A stretch of 46,819 bases of DNA from DASUFF01 sp036274695 (GTDB lineage: Bacteria > UBA10199 > JACPAL01 > GCA-016699445). Positions within the stretch are counted from its first letter, which is position 1, and each line of letters opens with the position of its first letter. Below the pieces are notes generated by a model. That model was given only the letters and a program-made list of their open reading frames with translations. It was not told the origin of the DNA and searched no databases. Positions 39,229 through 46,819 of the stretch are shown here, piece by piece. Where the stretch lies: positions 1 to 46,819 of the forward strand of contig DASUFF010000095.1 in NCBI GenBank assembly GCA_036274695.1, given 5' to 3'. Made by a program: the position numbers and the translations under genes.

Positions 39229-40614
39229 TTACTCCGCCTTCTTCCTGCGTCCGGAGCGGTTGCCCGGATCGCCTTCCTCGAAGGTCGGCGAATCCTCGCC
39301 CTTCTTCTTCACTGTCACGTGAGCACCGGGCCGGACCGACAGGTGAAACTCGACGCGGCGGTTCTGAGCGCGTCCCGCCTTGGTGGCATTGTCGGCGATC
39401 GGAGAGCCTTCGCCCATGCCCGTCGCCGTCACCTTCTCGGCCGGATAGCCGTGGTCGACCATGTAGTTGCGCACCGAGTTGGCGCGCTGGTCGGAGAGCT
39501 TCATGTTGTAGGCGTCCGATCCGACGCTGTCCGTGTGGCCTTCCACCCGGACGCTCTCGATCTCAGGCCGCCCCTTGATGCTGTCCAGGATCTCGTTGAT
39601 GACCGGATAGGATTCCGCGCGGATCACCGACTTGTTGAAGGCGAAATGGATCCGATTGGTGGTGATGACCTCTTCCTTCGGCGCCACCGGCGGAGGCGGC
39701 GGCACGACCACCTCTTCGCGCGGGTGCCGGTAGGCCAGCATCAGGAAGACTCTCCAGTCCGGTGCACCGGCACCGTCCTGCAGCCCCGTGCCTCCGCCGG
39801 CCGTGACCGCGAACTTATCGATCGGAAAGAACCGCAAGCCTCCGTTCACCTCGAGATTGCGGCTGTTCGAACCGAAGAAGTCGTCGAAGGTCGTCCAGCC
39901 GCTTAAATCGGCGATCGCTTCCAGCTTCTTTTTGACGAGGGCCACGTTCGCGCCGGCGCCATAGAGGAACTGATGACCGATCGTGGTCCCGGGGCTAAAC
40001 ACGACCTCGTCGCGCAACTGCGCCCCGACGTTCAAGCCGAGAGAGACACGGTCGGCGATGCGCTTCGAATCCAAAACCGCCAAGGCGCCGCCCGTGATCT
40101 TTCCGTTGCCCACGAAATGCGTGTCGCTGCCGGTGGGAAACGTGACGAAGGGCACGATGGCGATGCCGACGGGGTGCTTTTCGTTGTTCAGGAGGCGGGC
40201 CTTGAAGTCCAACCGGATGTCCCCCATCCGCGCGCCGTCGTCGGAGACGACGGGCCCAATGGAATTGAACTGCTGCCACGGCACGAAGCTGACGTTCACG
40301 CCGACGTTCAACCAGTCGGTCAGTCCCAAGGCGCCGGAGGCCTGCAGGGCGATCTGCTTTTCGATGATGTCCTGAATGCGGGCGCCCGCCGCGTTCTTCA
40401 AGACGAGCGAATCGTCGGAAAACTCCGTCGTCAGGCCGAAGGCGTATCCCCACCGTTTCAACGTCTGGGATTGTTGCGTGGTCAGATAATAGCCATGGTC
40501 CGTCGCCGGCTTGAAACTCAGCGTATCGAAGCTGGTGACCGCCTGAACATTTTGAGACAGGAGGGCCGCCGTCGCCAGGGCCGTCAGGGATAGGAATCGT
40601 TTGAAGCTCTTCAT
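39229..40614 (-). CDS. OmpA-family outer-membrane protein with N-terminal beta-barrel
   Basis: The ATG at 40614 is preceded by GAGG at five bases and gives 461 residues with a signal peptide (KSFKRFLSLTALATAALLSQNVQA). The central region (about 30-305) has the alternating pattern and aromatic residues of a beta-barrel. After a Pro-rich hinge (VVVPPPPPVAPKEE) comes the OmpA peptidoglycan-binding domain (about 325-430), with IHFAFNKSVI, the DAP-contacting region GHTDSVGSDAYNMKLSDQRA and NRRVEFHL. A basic tail follows (RPGAHVTVKKKG...GNRSGRRKKAE). It is clearly paralogous to the partial gene at 46237, which shares GGGTGL-DG-GAPD, YRHP and the tail pattern. It should anchor the outer membrane to the cell wall. 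Confidence 0.9.
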   Translation of the reverse strand: MKSFKRFLSLTALATAALLSQNVQAVTSFDTLSFKPATDHGYYLTTQQSQTLKRWGYAFGLTTEFSDDSLVLKNAAGARIQDIIEKQIALQASGALGLTDWLNVGVNVSFVPWQQFNSIGPVVSDDGARMGDIRLDFKARLLNNEKHPVGIAIVPFVTFPTGSDTHFVGNGKITGGALAVLDSKRIADRVSLGLNVGAQLRDEVVFSPGTTIGHQFLYGAGANVALVKKKLEAIADLSGWTTFDDFFGSNSRNLEVNGGLRFFPIDKFAVTAGGGTGLQDGAGAPDWRVFLMLAYRHPREEVVVPPPPPVAPKEEVITTNRIHFAFNKSVIRAESYPVINEILDSIKGRPEIESVRVEGHTDSVGSDAYNMKLSDQRANSVRNYMVDHGYPAEKVTATGMGEGSPIADNATKAGRAQNRRVEFHLSVRPGAHVTVKKKGEDSPTFEEGDPGNRSGRRKKAE

Positions 40615-40707
40615 GTGCACCTCGTCTCTATCAAATTCTTCGGGATGTTTAACGATTGAGTGATTGGATGCTTAATTTAATCGAGGCGTCTCAAAGGCGC
40701 CAGTATT

Positions 40708-42684
40708 TTATTCTGAAAGCCGTTTTCTGAGAAGAAGCAGGGATGTCGCGGCCAAGAGGCCGAATCCCGCGACTCCCGCGACGCCCCGGGGAGAGGCGTC
40801 AACGGAGGCGGGCGAAAGGTTGCATCCGATGCCGCTGCCCAAGAGGAAGCCGATGGTCGATTCGTCGACGCAGGCCGCGGAACACCCGTCGCCGTCGACG
40901 TTGTTGCCGTCGTCGCATTCCTCGTTGGTCCCCTTGGAGCCGTCGCCGCAGAAGGGAGCTAAGGTGCAATTCGACAGGCAATCCGCGCTACCGTCGCATT
41001 CTTCTCCCTCGTCGACCGTTCCGTTGCCGCAAGTCACCGGGGGAGGCGTCAACGTACAATCCGCCTCGCATCCGTCGCCGTCCGTGGCGTTGCCGTCGTC
41101 GCATTCCTCGCCCTCGTCGACGGCGCTGTCGCCGCAGGCGGGCTCCAGGGTGCAATCCACCGCACAACCGTCTCCGGCGGTCGCATTGCCGTCGTCGCAC
41201 TCTTCGCCCACGTCTAGGGAACCGTTGCCGCAAAGGGGCTGAAGCTCGAAGGCGCCGATGTCGCAGCGGATCGTGCCGTTGTCGTCGCCGTCCACCGGGC
41301 GCGTCAGACCGCGCTGATCGGCGGTGAGAAGGGAGCCGTTATTGGCGTCGTTGGCAAAACAACCGGCCGAATTGGCCAGGTCGATGGCCGGGCTGCCGGC
41401 CAGAAGGGCGTGGGTTTGGGTCGTTCCACCGTTGTTGGCCAAGGGGCCCAATTGAGGGTCGATGGGGTTGGCTCCGGTGCCGACCTGGTCGCCGGTCGCG
41501 CCGAAGGCGCCTTCGCAGCCGGTTTCATCCCCGATCAAGTTGAATCCTTCGGAATCGATCGTCGCCCCGTTGAACTGAGCGCAGTCGGGTTGGACGTTCA
41601 CCTCGGAGCCGGAGCTGGCGTCGTTGTTGCCGGCAATGATGGTATTTCGGGAAATCAACTCGTCGGGACCGACGGTAAGCTGCGGAATTTCCGGGTTAAA
41701 AAAGAACGTAGTGAGCGCGACACCGCCGCCGTCGCCCGAGCCTCTGTTTTCGAAATCCGCGGTATTGTCGGTGATGGTGACGTTGCGGAGGGCCACGGTC
41801 GTCAGACAAAAGTTCGAATCCACATAAAGACCGCCGCCGTTTCCAGCGGCATCCCCGCCGAGCGCGCGGTTGCCGCTGATGGTGCTGTTGACGATGGTCA
41901 TCGGGCCGTTGGCCGTGCTGATGCCGCCGCCGTTGCCCTCGGAGCTGCTTTCACCGCTCTCGCCGACCTGGTTGTCGCTGATCGTGCTGTTCAGTATATT
42001 GACGGAGGTGGAGATGCACTGGCTGGTGACGCCGATGCCGCCGCCCTCGAAACGGGCCAGGTTGCCGTCGATGGTGGTGCCCGCGACGTTCAATGTGCCG
42101 TCGTTATAAATACCGCCGCCCTCCGCGGCCGTGTTCGCGGTAACGATCGAATCGTTCAAGTTCAAAGTCGTATTGGAGTTGACGTAAATGCCGCCGCCGT
42201 CTTCCAGGTTGGAGCCGCAATTATCGGTCGGAAAACCATTCCGAACGGTGACGTCGTTGATGGTCACTTCAAAAGATCCCTCGTTGCTTAGGATTTCAAA
42301 GGCCCGGTCGACGTTGTCGGCGTCGATGATCGTCGTGCTCGCCCCATTTCCGTTGATGGTGAGATCGTCTCGAATATCCAAGTCACCCGCGCTTTCATCG
42401 CTGATGTCGCAGGGATTTTGCGTGATCTGATAGGTTCCCGCGGGCAGCGTGATCACGTCCGGTCCGCCTAGGTTGTTCGCCTCTTGGATCGCGGCGCGCA
42501 AGGTGCACTGCCCGGTGCCGTCCACGCAGGACCCCGAGATCGCGCAGGTTCCGTCACCCTGGCTTGAATCGTCGGCGTCGTCCCGGCAATTGACCGTGAA
42601 GTTGGCGGCCCAGAGATTGGCGCCCAAAGCCAGCACGAGGACAGTGAGGACGGAAGGAACGATGGACCGCTTAAAAATTTTCAT
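40708..42684 (-). CDS. secreted beta-helix (choice-of-anchor Q) protein with four DUF4215 repeats and C-terminal anchor
   Basis: The 658-residue protein has a signal peptide (KIFKRSIVPSVLTVLVLALGANLWA), then the CTLRAAIQEANN motif of choice-of-anchor Q domains. A right-handed beta-helix region (about 60-480) follows, rich in GGGIY, ITxN and NSTIxxN turns. Four Cys-rich DUF4215 repeats follow (CGNGSLDVGEECDDGNATAGDGC and related, quoted here as CGNGSLDVGEE plus CDDGNATAGDGC); the third is degenerate. The C-terminus reads FLLGSGIGCNL, then a hydrophobic helix (GVAGVAGFGLLAATSLLLL) and RKRLSE, the tripartite form of a cysteine-containing sorting signal like MYXO-CTERM. An AAGGGAG ribosome-binding site precedes the ATG. 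A surface adhesin or matrix role is an inference. Confidence 0.85.
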   Translation of the reverse strand: MKIFKRSIVPSVLTVLVLALGANLWAANFTVNCRDDADDSSQGDGTCAISGSCVDGTGQCTLRAAIQEANNLGGPDVITLPAGTYQITQNPCDISDESAGDLDIRDDLTINGNGASTTIIDADNVDRAFEILSNEGSFEVTINDVTVRNGFPTDNCGSNLEDGGGIYVNSNTTLNLNDSIVTANTAAEGGGIYNDGTLNVAGTTIDGNLARFEGGGIGVTSQCISTSVNILNSTISDNQVGESGESSSEGNGGGISTANGPMTIVNSTISGNRALGGDAAGNGGGLYVDSNFCLTTVALRNVTITDNTADFENRGSGDGGGVALTTFFFNPEIPQLTVGPDELISRNTIIAGNNDASSGSEVNVQPDCAQFNGATIDSEGFNLIGDETGCEGAFGATGDQVGTGANPIDPQLGPLANNGGTTQTHALLAGSPAIDLANSAGCFANDANNGSLLTADQRGLTRPVDGDDNGTIRCDIGAFELQPLCGNGSLDVGEECDDGNATAGDGCAVDCTLEPACGDSAVDEGEECDDGNATDGDGCEADCTLTPPPVTCGNGTVDEGEECDGSADCLSNCTLAPFCGDGSKGTNEECDDGNNVDGDGCSAACVDESTIGFLLGSGIGCNLSPASVDASPRGVAGVAGFGLLAATSLLLLRKRLSE

Positions 42685-42699
42685 AAATCTCCCTTTAGG

Positions 42700-44343
42700 C
42701 TAGGCGCGACGATTGAGCGACAGTGTAGCAACAACGGCCAAAGACATCAAAAGAATCATCACGACCGCCGGAAACCGTTCGGAACGGCCGTCTTGGATCA
42801 AACCGCAACCCCCGTCGCCCAAGAGGACCACTTCATCGGTGCACGTCGCCGAGCATCCGTCGCCGTCGTCCGTGTTGCCGTCGTCGCAGTCCTCAGCGCC
42901 TTGAACGAACCCGTCCCCGCAAGCGGAGCTCAAACAAGCGTTGGTACAGGCGTCGGTATTGACGGTGTTGCCGTCGTCGCAGTCCTCTCCCGCGTCCACA
43001 GCGCCGTTCCCGCAGGTTTCGAGGATGCAGTTGGCGTTGCAACCGTCGCCGTCGTCCGTGTTTCCGTCGTCGCACCCCTCGGGGGATTGAACCGTTCCGT
43101 CGCCGCAGGATTCGAGGACGCATTCCGCGGTGCAGCCGTCGCCGTCGGCCGCGTTTCCGTCGTCGCAACCTTCGGTCGTCTCCACGACGCCGTTGCCGCA
43201 ACCGACCTCCACCGCGCCGACGTCGCACCGGGCGTTGCCATCCAAATCCCCGTCCAACGGCCTCGTGAAGCTGCGTTGATCCACCGTCAGGGCCGATCCG
43301 TTGTTCGCGTCGTTAGAGAAACAGCCGGCGGGATTCGCCAGGTCGATGGCCCGGCTGCCGGTCAACGGGAGATGGGTGTTGGTCGGCCCGCCGTTGTTCG
43401 CCAAAGGACCCAACTGCGGATTGATGGGCGCCGCCGGGGTGCCGATCTGATCGCCGGTCGCCGTAATAAACCCAGGGGTGCACTCGCTGTTGTTCCCGAT
43501 CAGGTTGAAGCCTTCGCTGGTGATCGTTCCCGCGCTCAAGAAGTTGCCGCAGTCGGGATTGTTGCCGCCGGAGGTGTCGGTGTTGCCGGCGATGATGGAG
43601 TTGCGGACGTTGATGGTGCCCGCGTCCGTCGTCATGAGAAGGCCGCCGGCGTCCCCTCCGGCCGAGTTGGCCGTGATGGTGACGTTGCGGAAGTCGCTTC
43701 CGGACTCCGCGGCCACTCCGCCGCCGTCGCCCGAAGCGACGTTGCCGCTGACGGTCGAGTTGATCATCGTAATATTGCCGATGGCGCGTACGCCGCCGCC
43801 GTTGGAGGCGTTGTTGCTGACCACCAGCACCCGGTTCAACTCTGCGGCCGTATTGGACCCGACGCGGATCCCGCCGCCCTCGGCGCCGGGAGAGCAAACG
43901 GAGGTCCCGATCATGGCCGTGCCGTTGCGGATGGTGAGGTCGTTGAACGTCGCAACGAAGGCGCCGGGCGTCTGGAGCAGAAGGTCGAAGACGCGGTCGA
44001 TGTCCCCGCCGTCGATGATGGTCTGGCCGGTGGTCGAGCCGTTGATCGCCACGTCGTCGACGATATCGAGGTCGCCGTTCGCGGATCCGAAATCGCCGTC
44101 GCAGGTGGAGGCAACGGAGAGGGTATACGTCCCCGACTGCAGATTGATCGTATCGGTGAGAAAGTTGCCGTTGGCGGCGATGATGGCCCCGCGCAAGGAG
44201 CAGTCGTTCGCCGCCGCCGTGCAGGCGGTCGCCGCGGCCGTGTCGTCAAAACGGTCGACGTCGAAGGTCGCCGCGCCCGACGCCCGCCCCCAAAGGACGA
44301 AGCAGAGACCGGCGATTCCCAGAAAGACTTTATTTGTTCTCAT
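42700..44343 (-). CDS. secreted beta-helix protein with four DUF4215 repeats and C-terminal anchor, paralogue 2
   Basis: The 547-residue protein has a signal peptide (RTNKVFLGIAGLCFVLWGRASGA in two parts, RTNKVFLGIAG and LCFVLWGRASGA), the motif CSLRGAIIAANG, and a shorter beta-helix (about 50-370) ending with GPLANNGGPTNTHLPL and DVGAVEVG. Four intact DUF4215 repeats with CDDGN-x-x-x-GDGC cores follow; the third has NTDAC in place of GDGC. The end is LLGDGGCGLIQ, a basic/acidic spacer, a hydrophobic helix (AVVMILLMSLAVVATLSL) and NRRA. It starts 9 bp after the stop of paralogue 3 and ends 15 bp before paralogue 1, indicating one operon. No enzyme motif is seen. Confidence 0.83.
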   Translation of the reverse strand: MRTNKVFLGIAGLCFVLWGRASGAATFDVDRFDDTAAATACTAAANDCSLRGAIIAANGNFLTDTINLQSGTYTLSVASTCDGDFGSANGDLDIVDDVAINGSTTGQTIIDGGDIDRVFDLLLQTPGAFVATFNDLTIRNGTAMIGTSVCSPGAEGGGIRVGSNTAAELNRVLVVSNNASNGGGVRAIGNITMINSTVSGNVASGDGGGVAAESGSDFRNVTITANSAGGDAGGLLMTTDAGTINVRNSIIAGNTDTSGGNNPDCGNFLSAGTITSEGFNLIGNNSECTPGFITATGDQIGTPAAPINPQLGPLANNGGPTNTHLPLTGSRAIDLANPAGCFSNDANNGSALTVDQRSFTRPLDGDLDGNARCDVGAVEVGCGNGVVETTEGCDDGNAADGDGCTAECVLESCGDGTVQSPEGCDDGNTDDGDGCNANCILETCGNGAVDAGEDCDDGNTVNTDACTNACLSSACGDGFVQGAEDCDDGNTDDGDGCSATCTDEVVLLGDGGCGLIQDGRSERFPAVVMILLMSLAVVATLSLNRRA

Positions 44344-44352
44344 AGATTCTTT

Positions 44353-46233
44353 CTAACGGATCAGGCTGCAACCGCCGTCGCCCAGCAGTACAACCAAAGC
44401 CGGCTCCACCGTGCAGGTCGCCGAACAACCGTCGCCCGCCACCGTGTTGCCGTCGTCGCAACCTTCCCCGGCATCCAAGGCGCCGTCCCCACACGCCGCC
44501 TCGAGATCGCAGTTGGCGGAGCATCCGTCGCCGTCGGTCGCGTTGCCGTCGTCGCATTCCTCGCCGGACTGAAGGACGTCATCGCCGCAAGCGGGCGGGA
44601 TCTCATTGGTGCAGTTGGCCGAACAGCCGTCCCCGTCGGCGGAGTTCCCGTCGTCGCATTCCTCGCCGACGTCCACGGTGCCGTTGGCGCAGGCCTCGAT
44701 CTCGCAGACGTCGCTGCAACCGTCGCCGCCCGCCAAATTGCCGTCGTCGCAGGCCTCGGAACCGCCCACGAAGCCGTCGCCACAAGCGCCCAATTCGAAG
44801 GCGCCGATGTCGCAGCGCGCAGGCGTTGGGCCGGCGGGACCGCCGTCCTGAGGACGCGGCGAGCCGCGTTGATCGGTCGTCAGCAGAGATCCATTATTCG
44901 CATCGTTGGAAAAACAACCTGCCGAATTGGCGGTATCGATGGCAGGGCTCACGGTCGGGGCGGTCAGGAGGGCGTGGGTCAGCGTCGGCCCGCCGTTGTC
45001 GGCCAAGGGGCCCAGACGGGGGTTAATGGGTGTCGCGCTCGTGCCGGCCTGATCGCCAGATCCGGCGAAAAGCCCGTCGCATCCCGTCTCGTTGCCGATG
45101 AGGTTGAAGCCTTCGGTGAAGAGATCGGAAGGGTTCTCGCGGAAACAATCCGGGTTGGACGTGGCCGAGGAGGAATCGATATTGGCGGCGATGATCGTGT
45201 TGCGGACGTTCATCTCGCTCTCGCCGCAGGACGGAAGGGCCACGCCGCCGCCGTCGTCCGCCGCCGTGTTGCCGGTCACCGTCGCGTTTCTTAAATTGAC
45301 GGTGCCGTAGCAGACGTAGACGCCTCCTCCGTCCGCCGCCGACGTGTTGCCGCTGACGGTCGCGTTGATCAGGGTGATGACGGAGTCGGTGGTGTTGGCG
45401 TCGGCATAGAGGCCGCCGCCTTCGTCCGCGTCGTTGCCGCTGATCGTGCTTTCGACGATGAGGGTGGTTTCGGTCACTCCGGAGGGATCGTGGTTATCGT
45501 AGATTCCGCCTCCCGAGAAGGCCGACGTGTTGCCGCTGATGGTCGTGCGCAGGAACGTTTCGATGCCGCTGTCGGCGTTGAAAATGCCTCCGCCATCGTC
45601 CGCCGCGTTGTTGGAGCTGACCGTACTGTCCTGGACGTTCAAGGTGCCGTTGTTGAAGATCCCCCCCCCGCCCTGCCCCTCGTTCGAGGTGACGATGGAG
45701 TCGTTGAGATTCAGCGTGGATTGAGCATTGACCCGTATGCCTCCGCCGTCGGCCCCCGCCGGACAACCGGCCGTGGTGAACCGGGCCGTTCCGTTGCGGA
45801 TCGTCACCCCGTTGATGGTCACGGTCGGCGAGGCGGTGGCGTTGATGAGGTCGAAGACGCGGTCGAAGTCCCCTCCATCGATGATCGTAGAGGCGGCCCC
45901 GGCCCCGTTGATGGTCAGAGTTTGCGGGGAGGCGATCAGAATATCGTAGTCGCCGTTGGCGTTGCCGTCCTCGCAACTGGCGGGTCCGGCCGTCGTATAG
46001 GTCCCCGCCGGAAGGGTGATGATGTCGTCTCCAAAGGCGCCCGAAGCGGGGCAATCCGCATGGGCCGCGTTATTGTTAGCCGCTGAAATGGCCTCTCGGA
46101 GGGAACAAGTGCCGTCGACGGCCACGACGTCAGGCGCGTTGGCCGTCACAGCCATCGTCGCCGCATGACCGCCGCCCCCGACCAAGAGACACGCCAAGGC
46201 CGCTTGGGCAAAAATCCATCTTTTCAACGACAT
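44353..46233 (-). CDS. secreted beta-helix protein with four DUF4215 repeats, lacking the C-terminal anchor, paralogue 3
   Basis: The 626-residue protein has a signal peptide (SLKRWIFAQAALACLLVGGG), the CSLREAISAANN motif, a beta-helix region (about 50-460) and four DUF4215 repeats. The last residues are LLGDGGCSLIR, equivalent to the LLGDGGCGLIQ that precedes the membrane helix in paralogue 2, but a TAG stop follows at once and the helix and arginine cluster are missing. It may therefore be released from the cell. Its ATG lies three bases after the stop of the OmpA-like gene at 46237, whose last codons provide the ribosome-binding site (GAGGT). Confidence 0.83.
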   Translation of the reverse strand: MSLKRWIFAQAALACLLVGGGGHAATMAVTANAPDVVAVDGTCSLREAISAANNNAAHADCPASGAFGDDIITLPAGTYTTAGPASCEDGNANGDYDILIASPQTLTINGAGAASTIIDGGDFDRVFDLINATASPTVTINGVTIRNGTARFTTAGCPAGADGGGIRVNAQSTLNLNDSIVTSNEGQGGGGIFNNGTLNVQDSTVSSNNAADDGGGIFNADSGIETFLRTTISGNTSAFSGGGIYDNHDPSGVTETTLIVESTISGNDADEGGGLYADANTTDSVITLINATVSGNTSAADGGGVYVCYGTVNLRNATVTGNTAADDGGGVALPSCGESEMNVRNTIIAANIDSSSATSNPDCFRENPSDLFTEGFNLIGNETGCDGLFAGSGDQAGTSATPINPRLGPLADNGGPTLTHALLTAPTVSPAIDTANSAGCFSNDANNGSLLTTDQRGSPRPQDGGPAGPTPARCDIGAFELGACGDGFVGGSEACDDGNLAGGDGCSDVCEIEACANGTVDVGEECDDGNSADGDGCSANCTNEIPPACGDDVLQSGEECDDGNATDGDGCSANCDLEAACGDGALDAGEGCDDGNTVAGDGCSATCTVEPALVVLLGDGGCSLIR

Positions 46234-46236
46234 AAA

Positions 46237-46819
46237 CTACCTCTTCCTCTTCGGCTGCGGCTCCGAAGGCGTCGACCCTTCGATGTAGGTCGGGCCTTCC
46301 TGCTGATCCTTGAGGACTTTCACCTTGGACCCGGGCCGGAGGGAAAGGTGGAACTCGACGCGGCGGTTTTCCGCGCGTCCGGACGGATTATCCTTGCCGT
46401 TGATGTCGTTCGGGGCGATCGGCTCGCTCTCGCCCTTGCCGACCGAGGTGAGCTTCTCGCGCGGCACGCCGTGGCTGACCAAGTAATCCATGACGGATCC
46501 CGCGCGGCGGTCGGAGAGCTTCAGGTTGTAGGCATCGGAGCCCTTGCTGTCGGTGTGGCCTTCCACCCGGATGCCTTGGACGTCATCGCGGCTCTTCAGG
46601 ATGGCGACGATGTTGTCGAGGATCGGGTAGGAAGACGGGAGGATGCGCGACTTGTTGAACTCGAAGTGGATCTTGTTCGTGCGGATGACCTCTTCCTTCG
46701 GGGCCTCCACATGCTCTTCCGGCGGATGGCGGTAGGCCAAGCTTACGAAGGCGCGGTAGTCCGGGGCGCCGATACCATCCAGGAGACCTGTACCGCCGCC
46801 GACCGTCACGGCCAGGCGC
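46237..46819 (-). CDS. OmpA-family outer-membrane protein, C-terminal part (5' end outside window)
   Basis: The open frame enters from the window edge and ends at a TAG (46239-46237). The visible 193 residues start at the end of a barrel (RLAVTVGGGTGLLDGIGAPD, YRAFVSLAYRHP), then a short hinge (EEHVEAPKEEV). The complete OmpA peptidoglycan-binding domain follows, with IHFEFNKSRI, GHTDSKGSDAYNLKLSDRRA and NRRVEFHLSLRPG. A Lys/Pro/Arg tail ends the protein. It is a paralogue of the gene at 39229-40614. It appears to head the operon of the three beta-helix genes, as the next ATG is three bases away. Confidence 0.88.
   Translation of the reverse strand, partial: RLAVTVGGGTGLLDGIGAPDYRAFVSLAYRHPPEEHVEAPKEEVIRTNKIHFEFNKSRILPSSYPILDNIVAILKSRDDVQGIRVEGHTDSKGSDAYNLKLSDRRAGSVMDYLVSHGVPREKLTSVGKGESEPIAPNDINGKDNPSGRAENRRVEFHLSLRPGSKVKVLKDQQEGPTYIEGSTPSEPQPKRKR

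Noticed and set aside
40900..44780. Regular short repeats resembling a CRISPR array
   Set aside because: They are coding DUF4215 units of about 30-40 residues with variable spacing, not identical repeats with unique spacers.
42793..45294. An 833-codon open frame on the + strand opposite the beta-helix genes
   Set aside because: It is antisense to genes with signal peptides and conserved repeats; long antisense frames arise here from the GC-rich, repetitive codon use of CDDGN repeats. Its protein sequence is low-complexity and matches no family.

Overview
The window is GC-rich, gene-dense chromosomal DNA from a Gram-negative bacterium, most likely a member of the old 'Deltaproteobacteria' grade (Myxococcota, Desulfobacterota or a related uncultured lineage). 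The main clues are a meso-DAP type MurE, OmpA-family outer-membrane proteins, a PASTA-bearing FtsI, and three secreted beta-helix proteins that carry Cys-rich DUF4215 repeats and, in two cases, a MYXO-CTERM-like tail. The taxonomic call is an inference; there is no rRNA in the window and no tRNA, CRISPR array, transposase or phage gene was seen.

Positions 1-8725 (mostly + strand) hold the 3' end of an unrecognised gene, then smc (chromosome condensation), a Na+/Pi cotransporter with a PhoU-like tail, birA and coaX (coupled by a 4-bp overlap), and a secreted seven-repeat PD40 beta-propeller. Positions 8722-18705 are a mixed-strand housekeeping stretch: an alanine dehydrogenase that lacks its C-terminus and larE (minus strand, one unit), a small phasin-like protein, murI and a homocysteine-methyltransferase-like gene (plus), transketolase (minus), a carboxy-terminal processing protease (plus), a secreted SRPBCC protein (minus) and acetyl-CoA synthetase (plus).

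Positions 18682-38556 are a complete minus-strand division and cell wall (dcw) cluster in the order mraZ, STAS gene, rsmH, ftsL, ftsI, murE, murF, mraY, murD, ftsW, murG, murC, murB, ddl, ftsQ, ftsA, ftsZ, followed by an MltD-like lytic transglycosylase with its own promoter. Most junctions overlap by 1-17 bp. The cluster starts at a clear sigma70-type promoter overlaid by an array of 10-bp-phased TGGRA sites (MraZ box). Behind the promoter lies an AT-rich island with two convergent DnaA-like boxes. An anti-sigma-antagonist-like STAS gene between mraZ and rsmH is unusual.

Positions 38770-46819 (minus strand) hold a two-cluster ferredoxin with an apparently leaderless promoter, then a surface-protein block: two OmpA-family paralogues bracketing three paralogous beta-helix/DUF4215 proteins, each with exactly four Cys-rich repeats.

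The most striking pattern is a set of small palindromic repeats embedded in genes. Two perfect 28-bp palindromes, differing only by a compensatory pair, lie in acs and ddl in the same reading frame, which is the only frame the element leaves open. A different hairpin repeat lies in frame in murG. A third family fills two dcw spacers, each copy beginning exactly at the stop codon of the upstream gene (mraZ and mraY) and, at murD, running into the coding sequence.
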